Assembly (NCBI GenBank): GCA_021800795.1
Contig: JAJYYO010000002.1
Location: 129,354 to 193,353 of the forward strand
Source of the DNA: Pseudomonadota bacterium
GTDB lineage: Bacteria > Pseudomonadota > Gammaproteobacteria > Burkholderiales > Gallionellaceae
Length of the DNA: 64,000 nt
Direction: 5' to 3'
This document shows, piece after piece, positions 9,134 through 21,497 of this stretch (the stretch's first letter is position 1; each line of letters starts with the position of its first letter). The translations under genes and the position numbers were made by a program. Under the pieces are notes generated by a model. The model was not told the origin of the DNA. It worked only from the letters and a program-made list of their open reading frames with translations, and ran no database searches.

Positions 9134-12100
9134 ATCGTGTTGTCGTATTCGCGCTCAAGCAGCGGGTTGCTGTCTTGCTCATGATGGCGACCCTTTTTGT
9201 CGCAGGCATAGTCAGCTTTATTAAACTCAATATAGAAGCCTACCCGGATCCGGTGCCGCCCCTGGTCGATATCATTACCCAGAGCACGGGTCAGTCCGCC
9301 GAGGAGATCGAGCGTTACATCACCATTCCGCTCGAAGTGCAGTTGGCCGGTATTCCTCATGTCACGACGGTGCGCACCATTTCGCTGTTCGGCCTGTCCG
9401 ATGTCAAGGTGCAGTTCACTTATGACATTAGTTACAAGGATGCCGAGCAGCAGGTGATCAATCGCTTATCTCAACTGTCGCCGCTGCCCAACGGGGCGAT
9501 GCCGCAGATTTCACCGACCAGCCCGATAGGTGAAATCCTGCGCTACCGCGTGTACGGCCCGCCGGGCTACTCCGTGCAGGATTTGAAGACCGTTGAAGAC
9601 TGGATGCTGGAGCGGCGTTTCAAGGCGGTGCCCGGCGTAATCGATGTCAATGGCTGGGGTGGCAAGAGCAAGGACTATGAAATCAGCATCGATCTGTCCA
9701 GGCTGATTCATTACGGGCTGACCATGCCGCAGGTGCTGCAGGCAATAGGCAACAGCAACCTCAATGTGGGCGGCCAAACTGTCAATTTCGGGCCTCAGGC
9801 GGCGGTGGTGCGCGGCATTGGTCTGATTCATTCGATGGAGGATATCCGCAACACGATGCTGGCCGCGAACAACGGCGCCCCTGTCTTGGTTCGCGATGTC
9901 GCGACCGTCAGCGTCAGCAATCTGCCGCGACTGGGGATTGCCGGAAACGACGGGGACGACGACATCGTGCAGGGCATCGTGTTGATGCGGCGCGGGGAAC
10001 AAAGCACGCCGACCATAAAACGGGTTGAGGCCGAGCTTGAAAAGATCAACAAATCCGGGATATTGCCGCCGGGCGTGCATATCGAGCGAATCTACGACCG
10101 CAGCGAACTGATCGGCGTGACCACGCACACTGTCATCGAAAACCTGTTGTTCGGTATCGTGCTGATTTTCATCGTGCAGTGGGTATTTCTGGGCAATCTG
10201 CGCAGTGCAATCATCGTCAGCGCGACGATTCCGTTCGCCATGTTTTTCGCCATCATCATCATGACGTTGCGCGGTGAGTCCGCCAATTTGCTGTCGGTCG
10301 GCGCCATCGATTTCGGCCTGATTGTCGATGCGACGGTGATCATGGTGGAAAATATTTTCCGCCATCTGGCCGAAAGTAAGGAAAAAACGCATGCGGAAGC
10401 GCCGCTATTCATGCAATACATTCGACCTGACTCTTCGCTGCACGGCAAATTGGCGCATATTGCCTTTTCCGCAACCGAAGTTAACCGTTCGATCTTTTTC
10501 TCCGCTGCCATCATCATCGCCGGCTTCATCCCCCTGTTTACCTTAAGCGGCGTCGAAGGGCACATTTTCGGGCCGATGGCCTCCACCTATGCTTACGCCA
10601 TCATCGGCGGGTTGATCGCGACCTTTACGATTGCGCCGGCCTTAAGCTCGCTGCTGTTGCCCGCGCATGTGACCGAGACCGAAACCTTTGCGGTGGAATG
10701 GCTGAGGCGCATTTATACGCCGCTGATCGGGTTTGCTCTTGCGAATCGGGTGATGATGCTGGGCATGGCCGCGCTGCTGGTGATATTGGCCGGATTTGCA
10801 GTGCGTTCGCTGGGAATGGAGTTCATGCCCAAGCTTGAGGAAGGCAATATGTGGATCAGAGCCTCGATGCCCGACTCCATTTCGCTGGAAGAGAGCAATG
10901 CCTACGTCAACCGGATGCGCACCCTGATCAAAAGCTATCCGGAGGTGCAAACCGTCATCTCGCAAAACGGGCGGCCTGATGACGGAACCGATGCGACCGG
11001 TTTTTTCAATGCGGAATTCTTTGTGCCGTTAATTCCTTTCGATACATGGCCCAAGGGAGTTGACAAGGAAAAACTGACTGAGGAAATCAGCTCAAAGATG
11101 CAAGCCGGGTTTCCGGGCGTGGAGTTCAATTTTTCGCAATACATCGAGGACAACGTGGAAGAAGCATCGTCCGGCGTCAAGGGACAAAACTCGGTCAAGT
11201 TGTATGGCAACGATCTGGCCGAATTGGAAAAAACCGCCGGGCAGATTCAGTCGGTGATGGCGAAAGTGCCTGGGATTACCGATCTGTCTATCTTCCGGGC
11301 GCTGGGTCAGCCGACGGTCAGGATCGACATCGACCGCGTACGGGCGGCACGTTACGGTCTGGCGCCCGGCGACATCAACGCAACGGTACAGGCAGCGATA
11401 GGCGGACAGGCTGCCGGAAACCTGTATGAGGATGGCAGTGACCGCAATTTCCCGATGATCGTTCGCATGGCTCAGCATGACCGGAAAAGTCTGGATGCGA
11501 TCAGGCGCATTACCATCGGGGCTCCCAATCCAAGCGGCAACGGGGTGGTTCAAATTCCGTTGGCCGATGTTGCCGACGTCAAACTGGTCTCCGGCGCATC
11601 CTTCATCTATCGGGAAGGCCAGGAGCGCTACATACCAATCAAATTCAGCGTGCGGGGCCGCGATCTGGGCGGCGCGGTCATGGAAGCGCAGCAAAAGGTG
11701 GCGGAACAGGTAAAAATACCCGGCGGATACCGGCTGGAGTGGGTGGGTGAATTCGGGCAAATGAATGAGGCGATGGCTCGCCTGAAGGTCGTCGTACCCT
11801 TGAGTCTGGGTCTCATCATGCTGCTGCTGTTTTTCAACTTCAGTTCGATTGCCGACACCCTGCTTGCCGCCAGCGTGATGCCGATGGCGCTGATAGGCGG
11901 GATTTTTGCACTCTATCTGACTGGAACCCCGTTCAGCGTGTCGGCAGCGATCGGTTTTATCGGCCTGTTCGGCATCTCGGTGATGGAGGGCATCATTGTG
12001 CTGACTTATTTCAATCAGCTCATCGAAACGGGAGTGGAGCGTTCACAAGCGATCCAAAAGTCCTGTCAGACCAGGTTGCGACCGGTCATGATGACCTGTT

Positions 12101-12300
12101 GCGCGGCGTGCGTCGGCCTGTTGCCCGCAGCCTTCTCGACCGGCATCGGTTCGCAGGTGCAAAAACCGTTGGCATTGGTGGTGGTGGGCGGAATTTTGCT
12201 GGCGCCCGTGCTGGTGCTGATCATCCTGCCGCTGCTGATCGATCTTTTCTCCAGACGTAAATTCCCCTTGAAGGCAGCCGTCACGGCGGCAGAACCATGA
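9130..12300 (+). CDS. CzcA-like heavy-metal efflux-type RND permease
   Basis: 1056 aa; TMS4 motif DFGLIVDATVIMVEN as in the HME-RND subfamily; overlaps the adaptor stop. Confidence 0.92.
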   Translation: MNRVVVFALKQRVAVLLMMATLFVAGIVSFIKLNIEAYPDPVPPLVDIITQSTGQSAEEIERYITIPLEVQLAGIPHVTTVRTISLFGLSDVKVQFTYDISYKDAEQQVINRLSQLSPLPNGAMPQISPTSPIGEILRYRVYGPPGYSVQDLKTVEDWMLERRFKAVPGVIDVNGWGGKSKDYEISIDLSRLIHYGLTMPQVLQAIGNSNLNVGGQTVNFGPQAAVVRGIGLIHSMEDIRNTMLAANNGAPVLVRDVATVSVSNLPRLGIAGNDGDDDIVQGIVLMRRGEQSTPTIKRVEAELEKINKSGILPPGVHIERIYDRSELIGVTTHTVIENLLFGIVLIFIVQWVFLGNLRSAIIVSATIPFAMFFAIIIMTLRGESANLLSVGAIDFGLIVDATVIMVENIFRHLAESKEKTHAEAPLFMQYIRPDSSLHGKLAHIAFSATEVNRSIFFSAAIIIAGFIPLFTLSGVEGHIFGPMASTYAYAIIGGLIATFTIAPALSSLLLPAHVTETETFAVEWLRRIYTPLIGFALANRVMMLGMAALLVILAGFAVRSLGMEFMPKLEEGNMWIRASMPDSISLEESNAYVNRMRTLIKSYPEVQTVISQNGRPDDGTDATGFFNAEFFVPLIPFDTWPKGVDKEKLTEEISSKMQAGFPGVEFNFSQYIEDNVEEASSGVKGQNSVKLYGNDLAELEKTAGQIQSVMAKVPGITDLSIFRALGQPTVRIDIDRVRAARYGLAPGDINATVQAAIGGQAAGNLYEDGSDRNFPMIVRMAQHDRKSLDAIRRITIGAPNPSGNGVVQIPLADVADVKLVSGASFIYREGQERYIPIKFSVRGRDLGGAVMEAQQKVAEQVKIPGGYRLEWVGEFGQMNEAMARLKVVVPLSLGLIMLLLFFNFSSIADTLLAASVMPMALIGGIFALYLTGTPFSVSAAIGFIGLFGISVMEGIIVLTYFNQLIETGVERSQAIQKSCQTRLRPVMMTCCAACVGLLPAAFSTGIGSQVQKPLALVVVGGILLAPVLVLIILPLLIDLFSRRKFPLKAAVTAAEP

Positions 12301-13835
12301 TGAAATCATTTCCAGAATTACGCTGTGCGGTATTCCTGATAATATTGCCGATCGTTACCGGTTGCGCGGTGGGCCCCGATTTTAAGCGGCCCGATGCGCC
12401 CAAGGCGACCGGTTATGCGCCCGCTGCCGCGAGCGTACCTGTATTGGCAGGAGAGTCGCAGCGATTCAATCCCAAGGCGGATGTCCCGTTTGACTGGTGG
12501 AAACTGTTTGGTTCACCTGAAATCAACTCACTGATAGAGCGTGCCTTCAAAGCCAACCCGGATATCGCATCCGCTCAGGCAGCCCTGCGTCAGGCGCAAC
12601 AGAATGCGGTTGCGCAACAGGGATTTTTCTATCCGACGGTCGGTGTGAGTTACTCGCCTTCACGCAACAAGCTGGCGGGCAATATGGGCGGCAACTCTCC
12701 CGGTATACAGGGTAACGGCACTGTGATTCAGACAGGCTCGAATCCTGCCGGCCCCGTCTATAATTCACCCGCCTATTACAATTTTCACGTGGCGCAGTTA
12801 ACCGTCGGTTATGTGCCGGACGTATTCGGCCTCAACCGCAGAATGGTTGAATCGGCTCAGACACAGGTAGATGCTCAAAAAATGCAACTGGAAGCGACCT
12901 ATATTACGCTTGCCTCGAACGTGGTTGCCGCAGCGATACAGGAAGCATCGCTGCGCGCGCAGATAGCCGCAATGAAAAAAGTGGTCGGTTTCAACAGGCA
13001 GATGCTTGAACTCTTGCAGGCTCAATACAGGCTGGGAGACGTATCCGGCGTGGATGTTGCGGCGCAGGAGTCATTGCTCGCGTCCGTGGAGCAGACGCTG
13101 GCGCCGCTTCAGGCACAGCTTGAGCAAACGCGCGATTTGATACGCGCGCTGGCAGGTAATTCGCCGGATGAGGAGGTCGAGGAAAAGTTTGAACTTGCAT
13201 CGCTTCATTTGCCGGTGGAACTGCCGCTCAGCCTGCCTTCCAGAATTGTCGAACAACGTCCGGATGTACGCGCTGCCGAAGAGCAGCTGCACTTTGCGAG
13301 CGCACAGGCAGGGGTGGCTATCGCCAACAGACTGCCGCAATTTGCGTTGACCGCAGCCATCGGCGGTATGGCGGATAATCCCTCATGGATGTTCCGTTCC
13401 GGCGGCGGTTTTTTCAATCTGGCGGCCAGTGTCAGTCAGACCATTTTTGACGGGGGTACGCTGCATGCCAGGTCACGCGCCGCTGAACAGGCGCTGATCG
13501 GGGCAGGTGCGCAGTATCGCAGCACGGTGATCGCCGCATTGCAGAATGTCGCCGACACGTTGTACACGATACAGTCGGATGCCTCGCAGCTCAAGGCGGC
13601 AGCATCCGGCGCACTGGCGGCCAGGACATCAGTTGAACTTGTCCGCAAACAATATCAGTTGGGCGCGGTAAATTATCAGGCACAGTTAGCGGCCGAACAA
13701 AATGATCAACTGGCTGCGATCAATCTGACGCAGGCGCAAGCCAGTCGTCTTGGCGTGACCGTCGCGCTTTACCAGGCGCTGGGTGGAGGATGGTGGAATC
13801 GCCCCGTTACGCCTGCTGATAAACGGCAGCAGTAA
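12297..13835 (+). CDS. NodT-family efflux outer-membrane lipoprotein
   Basis: Lipobox ...VTGCAVGPDFKRP; WWKLFGSPEINSLIERAFKANPDI; overlaps the permease stop. Confidence 0.93.
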   Translation: MMKSFPELRCAVFLIILPIVTGCAVGPDFKRPDAPKATGYAPAAASVPVLAGESQRFNPKADVPFDWWKLFGSPEINSLIERAFKANPDIASAQAALRQAQQNAVAQQGFFYPTVGVSYSPSRNKLAGNMGGNSPGIQGNGTVIQTGSNPAGPVYNSPAYYNFHVAQLTVGYVPDVFGLNRRMVESAQTQVDAQKMQLEATYITLASNVVAAAIQEASLRAQIAAMKKVVGFNRQMLELLQAQYRLGDVSGVDVAAQESLLASVEQTLAPLQAQLEQTRDLIRALAGNSPDEEVEEKFELASLHLPVELPLSLPSRIVEQRPDVRAAEEQLHFASAQAGVAIANRLPQFALTAAIGGMADNPSWMFRSGGGFFNLAASVSQTIFDGGTLHARSRAAEQALIGAGAQYRSTVIAALQNVADTLYTIQSDASQLKAAASGALAARTSVELVRKQYQLGAVNYQAQLAAEQNDQLAAINLTQAQASRLGVTVALYQALGGGWWNRPVTPADKRQQ

Positions 13836-13846
13836 TCAGGCTGCCG
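13824..13846. terminator. Hairpin spanning two convergent stop codons
   Basis: CGGCAGC AGTAATCAG GCTGCCG; contains TAA of the OMP gene (13833-13835) and the uppP stop (13836-13838). Confidence 0.55.
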
Positions 13847-14663
13847 ACCAGCTCACCATGCCGGTGTAATAGGTGAGCAGCACGATCAGGCCGAAGGCGA
13901 TGCGATACCAGGCGAACACGGTGAAATCGTGGCTGCTGATGAAGCGCAACAGCCAGCGCACGCACAGGAAAGCCGAGATGAAAGAGGCGGTAAAGCCCAC
14001 TGCCCACATGCCCAGGTCGGAGCCCGAAAGCAAGGCGCGTTCCTTGTACATTTCATACACCGTTGCGGCGATCAGCGTGGGCATGGCGAGGAAAAAGGTG
14101 AATTCCGTCGCGGCGCGGCGCGAAAGGCCGAAAAACAGCCCGCCTATGATGGTGGCGCCCGAACGCGAAGTGCCGGGGATCAGCGCCAGCGCCTGAGCGA
14201 AGCCGACTTTCAGGGCGCCGCGCCAGTCCAGATCGTCCGCAGTTTCCACGGTAATCACATGCTTGCGTTTTTCCGCCCACAGGATGAACAGCGCCCCGAC
14301 GATGGAGGTGACGGCGACGGTAAGCGGATTGAACAGCGCCGCCTTGATGTGTTTGCCGAAAAGCAGGCCGATAATGGCCAGCGGCAGAAAGGCGATTGCA
14401 ATGTTGAACAGAAAGCGCTTCGCGGCGGCATCGCCTTTTTGCACGCCCGCTACCAGCGAGGTAATCTTGGCTCGGTATTCCCACATCACGGCCATGATGG
14501 CAGCCGACTGGATGACGATCTCGAACAGTTTGCCGCGCTCGTCGTTGAAATGGAGCAGGCTGCCGACCACGATCAGATGACCGGTCGAGGAAATCGGCAG
14601 AAATTCGGTCAGGCCTTCGACGATGCCGAGGATGGCGGCTTTAAGCAACAAAATAGTGTCCAT
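13836..14663 (-). CDS. uppP: Undecaprenyl-diphosphatase (BacA/UppP)
   Basis: [29 protein letters not shown]. Confidence 0.96.
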   Translation of the reverse strand: MDTILLLKAAILGIVEGLTEFLPISSTGHLIVVGSLLHFNDERGKLFEIVIQSAAIMAVMWEYRAKITSLVAGVQKGDAAAKRFLFNIAIAFLPLAIIGLLFGKHIKAALFNPLTVAVTSIVGALFILWAEKRKHVITVETADDLDWRGALKVGFAQALALIPGTSRSGATIIGGLFFGLSRRAATEFTFFLAMPTLIAATVYEMYKERALLSGSDLGMWAVGFTASFISAFLCVRWLLRFISSHDFTVFAWYRIAFGLIVLLTYYTGMVSWSAA

Positions 14664-14678
14664 CGTTTTTCCTGTAGC

Positions 14679-14694
14679 GCGGGTTTTAACCCGC
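14679..14694. terminator. Short palindrome at the 3' end of the DUF1289 gene
   Basis: GCGGGTT TT AACCCGC; the DUF1289 stop codon lies inside the hairpin. Confidence 0.4.
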
Positions 14695-14874
14695 CATCTC
14701 GCAAATTATTGAGATACGCCGATTCACTGCGCAGCGTTCCTCTTCGCTCATTTCCACCCAGCGCGTTACCTCTTCGAAGGTGCGCAGGCAGCTGCGGCAC
14801 ACATCATCTCCCAGCACCGTGGTGCAGTGCCCGATACACGGGCTTTCCGAAGTCACGGCGGGCGACGGTTGCAT
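14686..14874 (-). CDS. DUF1289 domain-containing protein
   Basis: [29 protein letters not shown], Cys-rich. Confidence 0.85.
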   Translation of the reverse strand: MQPSPAVTSESPCIGHCTTVLGDDVCRSCLRTFEEVTRWVEMSEEERCAVNRRISIICEMAG

Positions 14875-14877
14875 GAA

Positions 14878-16965
<2,088 letters not shown>

Positions 16966-17079
16966 AGGTACTGGAAAAGTAGGGGAAAAGCAACCCGGTT
17001 GGCATAGTTGGGTTGAGCATCAGGGGTGTGTGTTGTTATACTGGCAAAATAACAGCTAAATTAACCGGGTTAAATCAAA

Positions 17080-17736
17080 ATGCAGAATATGGAACAAGCA
17101 CGCTTCAATATGATTGAACAGCAAATTCGCCCATGTGACGTATTGGAGGCGAGGATTCTGGAGCTGCTCCATCACGTGCGCCGTGAACATTTCGTGCCGG
17201 AAGATAAAAAGGCCATGGCCTTTATGGATATGGAAATACCGTTAGGTTACGGCGTGTTTATGTGGCAGCCCAAGCTGGAGGCGCGCGCCATACAGGAATT
17301 ACGCCTCGGGCGCCGCGACAGGGTGCTGGAAGTGGGCACCGGCAGCGGTTATCTGACCGCCTTGTTGTCCGCGCTGGCAGGGCATGTCACCTCGGTCGAA
17401 ATCGAGCCTGCATTGAGTGCGATGGCAAAGTCGCATTTGCATGCTTACCAGCGGGAAAACGTTGCGCTGGAGATCGGCGATGCGTCTTGCGGCTGGGGAG
17501 ACGGCGCAACCTACGATGCAATCGTGCTGACCGGCTCTACGCCGGTGTTGCCGGCAGCCTTTCAAAACAGCCTGAACATAGGCGGACGACTGTTTGCCAT
17601 CGTTGGCGATGCGCCGGTGATGGAGGTGAAGCTGATTACCCGGGTTTCGCCGGATACCTATGAAACAGTCAACCTGATGGAAACTTCCGTTGCACCGCTG
17701 CAAAATGCGCTACATCCCGAGCGGTTTGTATTTTAA
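17080..17736 (+). CDS. pcm: Protein-L-isoaspartate O-methyltransferase
   Basis: MIEQQIRPCDV, VLEVGTGSGYLTALLSAL. Confidence 0.92.
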   Translation: MQNMEQARFNMIEQQIRPCDVLEARILELLHHVRREHFVPEDKKAMAFMDMEIPLGYGVFMWQPKLEARAIQELRLGRRDRVLEVGTGSGYLTALLSALAGHVTSVEIEPALSAMAKSHLHAYQRENVALEIGDASCGWGDGATYDAIVLTGSTPVLPAAFQNSLNIGGRLFAIVGDAPVMEVKLITRVSPDTYETVNLMETSVAPLQNALHPERFVF

Positions 17737-17785
17737 ACTTTTGCATGGACTGATGCCGGGCCGGCAATAAAATGGCGCAAATTCG

Positions 17786-19105
17786 ATGAAAATTAAGCCT
17801 GCGATAGTTTTGCTGGTCACGATGCTGGCTGCGAACGATGTGCAGGCGGCTGATCTGCTGGATGTTTTTCACAGTGCACAGGCCAATGACCCGGTGATTG
17901 CCGCTGCGCGCGCCACACAACAGGCAGGACGGGAAAAACTGCCGCAGGGTCGTTCCCTGTTGATGCCCACGGTTAACCTTAGCGCAAATTCCACCACCAA
18001 CAATCAAAATGTTCAGTATCTTGGCTATCCGCTCACGGTCTTAAGCGGCAATTATCGTTATAACAGCAATGGTTATGGCGTGACGCTGGTGCAACCCCTG
18101 TACCGCCAGCAAAACTGGGTTGCCTATTCCGAGGCCGAGTTGCAGGTCGCGCAAACCGACGCACAACTGAGAATTGCAGAACAGGATCTGGTGTTGCGCA
18201 CTGCTCAGGCTTACTTCGATGTGCTGATCGCCCAGGACAGCGTACAGCTTGCCCAGGCGCAAAAGAGCGCGATTGCCGAGCAACTGGCTCAGGCTAAAAG
18301 GAATTTTGAAGTAGGCAGCGCCACGATTACCGACACCGACGAGGCGCAGGCGCGCCATGACCTGACCTATTCGCAGGAGATCGCAGCGCAGAACAATCTG
18401 GAAATCAAACGCGGCTTATTGCAGCAACTGATCAGCGCGCTGCCGCAAGATCTTAAAAGCATCGGGCCGCAATTCAGGCCGGAGGCGCCGCTGCCTGCCG
18501 ATATGGCAAAGTGGGTGAATGACGCCGAGCTGAATAACCCGCAACTTGCCATTGCCCATGCCGGGTTTGAGCTGGCCAAAAAAGAAGTTGAGAAAAATCG
18601 CGGCGGACATTATCCCACCCTGGATATGGTGGCTAACTATTCGACCAATAATGTCGGCGGCAGTATGGCCAGCGATATCACTACCAGAAGCATAGGCGTG
18701 CAGCTCAATGTGCCGATATTTGAGGGAGGCGCTGTGAATTCCAGATGGCGCGAAGCGGAAGCCAATCGCGAACGTGCTCGCCAGGAGCTGGAAAACGCCC
18801 GGCGCAGTGTTGAACAGCAGACACGCCAGGCATATCTTGGCGTGGTGAGCGGCGCAGCCCAGGTCTATGCCTTGCAGCAGGCGCTCACCTCCAGCGTAAG
18901 CGTGCTGGAAGCGAGCAAACTGGGGCAGGAAGTGGGTGTGCGCACCAACCTCGATGTTTTGAACGCGCAGCAGCAACTCTATTCGACGCGCCGCGATTTG
19001 TATCAGGCGCAATACAACTATCTGGTAAGCGAGCTGCGCCTGAAAGCATCAGTGGGTGAGCTGGGCGAAGCGGAACTGGCCAAGGTCAATCAGGCGCTGC
19101 ATTGA
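17786..19105 (+). CDS. TolC-family outer-membrane protein
   Basis: ADLLDVFHSAQANDPVIAAARA; GVRTNLDVLNAQQQLYSTRRDLYQAQYNYL. Confidence 0.95.
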   Translation: MKIKPAIVLLVTMLAANDVQAADLLDVFHSAQANDPVIAAARATQQAGREKLPQGRSLLMPTVNLSANSTTNNQNVQYLGYPLTVLSGNYRYNSNGYGVTLVQPLYRQQNWVAYSEAELQVAQTDAQLRIAEQDLVLRTAQAYFDVLIAQDSVQLAQAQKSAIAEQLAQAKRNFEVGSATITDTDEAQARHDLTYSQEIAAQNNLEIKRGLLQQLISALPQDLKSIGPQFRPEAPLPADMAKWVNDAELNNPQLAIAHAGFELAKKEVEKNRGGHYPTLDMVANYSTNNVGGSMASDITTRSIGVQLNVPIFEGGAVNSRWREAEANRERARQELENARRSVEQQTRQAYLGVVSGAAQVYALQQALTSSVSVLEASKLGQEVGVRTNLDVLNAQQQLYSTRRDLYQAQYNYLVSELRLKASVGELGEAELAKVNQALH

Positions 19106-19616
19106 TTATGGGTGCAGCTGTGCCCCTAATAGTACGTTCGACTCATGAAGCACCAAACATGGGATTTGTGTGAAATGGACACACATAAGCCCAATGTTGA
19201 TAAACCCGAAAGCGGGCAAGTCGCTGGTTTCCCGACGAAATAATTGATCTGAACAAAAAGCGTCAAGGGTGACTTTCCGGCGATGTATCATCGGAACCGG
19301 CCATCCGCAATGTGCCATTTGCTCCAGTTGGCGGATAGCAGCGACGGGGTGCCTGAATTGTTAAGCTGGACGCAAAGCTTTTGCACTGCCGCCCAGCATG
19401 ACGACTGCTGAAGAGGTTAAACAGCTTTTACCTTGGAATGCATTCATTATAAAGGAAGCTGGACTACCGGCAGCATAGACGCTTCTTGTCAGCTAAATGG
19501 ATGAATGATGCCGATCTCATGTATACATTTTATTCAGGTCGAATGCCGCATATATACCGCCCTCCCCTTCGTGGTAGCATCCATTGACAATTAAAATATG
19601 CTGACAGGAAACACAA

Positions 19617-21485
19617 ATGCTTTGGATCGCCCCGTCTGAAAAAGACCTTGCAAGTGATGCACTTGAAAAACGTCTGTGGAATGCGGCCGACCAGTTCCGC
19701 GCAAATTCAGGACTGACTGCGGCGCAGTACTCCGCGCCGGTGCTGGGCCTGATCTTCCTGCTGTTCGCCGAGACCCGTTTTGCACAGCGTCGCGCCGAAT
19801 TGGAATCCGCCGGCGCATCTTCCCGTCGCGCCGCCTCTCGTACTGACGAACCAGCCGCCTACCATGCCGAGTGCGTGATCTTTCTGCCGGAGACCGCGCG
19901 CTTTGCGCATCTGCTGAACCTGCCGGAAGGTGCGAATGTCGGACAGGCCATCAACGATGCGATGGCCGATATTGAAAAGCACAATCCGCAACTGGCAGGC
20001 GTACTGCCGCGCACATTTCAAATTTTTACCAGCACTTTACTCAAGGAACTGCTAAAGAAAGTTTCCGAGATTCCAGTCAGCCTCGACTACGATGCCTTCG
20101 GTCGCATCTACGAATACTTTCTCGGACAATTCGCCCGCACCGAAGGATCAAAGGGTGGCGAGTTCTACACGCCCGGTTCCATCGTGCGCCTGCTGGTGGA
20201 AGTAATCGAGCCATTTCACGGGCGCATCCTCGATCCCGCTTGCGGCTCCGGCGGCATGTTCGTGCAGAGTGCGCGCTTTGTGTCCGAGCACCAGCGCAAA
20301 CTCCCCTCGCCCACTGGGAGAGGGGCAGGGGGTGAGGGAGAGAAGCTCAGCGGCAATCCTGCTGATGAGCTTCTCATCCACGGCGTGGAAAAGACCGACG
20401 ACACCGGACGCCTGGCGCGCATGAACCTCGCCATCCACGGTCTCGAAGGTGACATCCGCCACGGCGGCCACATCAACAGCTACTACGACGACCCGCACGA
20501 AGCAGTCGGCAAATTCGACTTTGTCCTCGCCAATCCGCCGTTCAACGTCAACGCCGTGGACAAGGACAGGCTGGCATCGGACGTGGGTGCAGGCCGACGT
20601 TTCCCTTTCGGCGTGCCGCGTACCGACAACGCCAACATGCTGTGGATACAACTGTTTTATTCCAGTCTGAACTCCTCGGGCCGTGCCGGTTTCGTGATGG
20701 CGAACTCAGCCTCTGACGCGCGCAGCAGCGAGCAGGAAATCCGCAAACAATTGATCGAAGCCCGCGCCGTGGACGTGATGGTCGCCGTCGGCCCCAACAT
20801 GTTCTACACCGTTACGCTGCCCTGCACGCTGTGGTTCCTCGACAAAGGCAAATCCAATTGCCCCTCGCCCGCAAGCGGGATAACCAGCGACTTGGCTGAC
20901 GTAGTTGGTCAGCCTGGTCGAATGGCTAGTAGTTCCATCAGAGGGGCCGGGGGTGAGGGAGCGCTTTCCCGCCGCGACACCATCCTCTTTATCGACGCCC
21001 GCCACATCTACCGCCCGATCGACCGCGCGCATCGCGACTGGGCTGATGCACAGATAGGCTTCATCGCCAACGTCGTGCGCCTGTATCGCGGCGAAGCGCC
21101 GGACTACACCCTGGGCGGCGAAGCAGCTCGCGCCAAGCTGGAAGAAGTATTTTCTTCCCCTGCAACCCACCCCCATCCTAACCTTCCCCCTGAAGGGGAA
21201 GCGACGATTGCCCTCTCCCCTTCAAGGGGAGAGTTGGAGAGGGGATGGGTTTCTTACCGCGACATTGCTGGATTGTGCAAAGCTGCAACACTTGCAGAAA
21301 TCGAAGCGCAAGGCTGGAGCCTCAACGCCGGGCGTTATGTCGGCGTAGCGGCGGGTGAAGAAGTCAGCGACGAAGACTTCAAGGAAAAACTGGAAACGCT
21401 GAACGAGGAACTGGAAGTGCTGAATTCTGAAGCGCTGGAATTGCAGGCGCTTATCGCGCAGAATGTCGCATCGTTGTTGACCTGA
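19617..21485 (+). CDS. hsdM: Type I restriction-modification methyltransferase subunit (RM1 HsdM)
   Basis: [40 protein letters not shown] (NPPF). Three repeat-derived in-frame segments are visible. Confidence 0.95.
   Translation: MLWIAPSEKDLASDALEKRLWNAADQFRANSGLTAAQYSAPVLGLIFLLFAETRFAQRRAELESAGASSRRAASRTDEPAAYHAECVIFLPETARFAHLLNLPEGANVGQAINDAMADIEKHNPQLAGVLPRTFQIFTSTLLKELLKKVSEIPVSLDYDAFGRIYEYFLGQFARTEGSKGGEFYTPGSIVRLLVEVIEPFHGRILDPACGSGGMFVQSARFVSEHQRKLPSPTGRGAGGEGEKLSGNPADELLIHGVEKTDDTGRLARMNLAIHGLEGDIRHGGHINSYYDDPHEAVGKFDFVLANPPFNVNAVDKDRLASDVGAGRRFPFGVPRTDNANMLWIQLFYSSLNSSGRAGFVMANSASDARSSEQEIRKQLIEARAVDVMVAVGPNMFYTVTLPCTLWFLDKGKSNCPSPASGITSDLADVVGQPGRMASSSIRGAGGEGALSRRDTILFIDARHIYRPIDRAHRDWADAQIGFIANVVRLYRGEAPDYTLGGEAARAKLEEVFSSPATHPHPNLPPEGEATIALSPSRGELERGWVSYRDIAGLCKAATLAEIEAQGWSLNAGRYVGVAAGEEVSDEDFKEKLETLNEELEVLNSEALELQALIAQNVASLLT
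20301..20350. repeat. In-frame CCTCTCCC/GGGAGAGG-type palindromic repeat in hsdM1 (copy a)
   Basis: CTCCCCTCGCCCACTGGGAGAGGGGCAGGGGGTGAGGGAG, translated [13 protein letters not shown]. Confidence 0.8.
20860..20964. repeat. In-frame palindromic repeat in hsdM1 (copy b), interrupted by the 60-bp element
   Basis: CCCCTCGCCCGCAAGCGGGA | 60 nt | GAGGGGCCGGGGGTGAGGGAGCGC. Confidence 0.8.
20881..20940 (-). mobile_element. 60-bp in-frame element, copy 1 (nested in a palindrome)
   Basis: TAACCAGCGACTTGGCTGACGTAGTTGGTCAGCCTGGTCGAATGGCTAGTAGTTCCATCA; reverse complement matches 54838-54897 at about 50/60 positions. Confidence 0.75.
21164..21250. repeat. In-frame palindromic repeat in hsdM1 (copy c, double hairpin)
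   Basis: AACCCACCCCCATCC...CTTCCCCCTGAAGGGGAAG...CTCTCCCCTTCAAGGGGAGAG...[36 protein letters not shown]. Confidence 0.8.
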
Positions 21486-21497
21486 AAGGAGCGAACC

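Noticed and set aside
19190-19245. Possible third copy of the 60-bp element (CAAGTCGCTGGTT near 19217)
   Set aside because: Only about 13 nt match and the rest of the element is absent; could be chance.
19584-19589. TTGACA upstream of hsdM1 as a promoter -35
   Set aside because: No matching -10 box about 17 bp downstream before the start codon.
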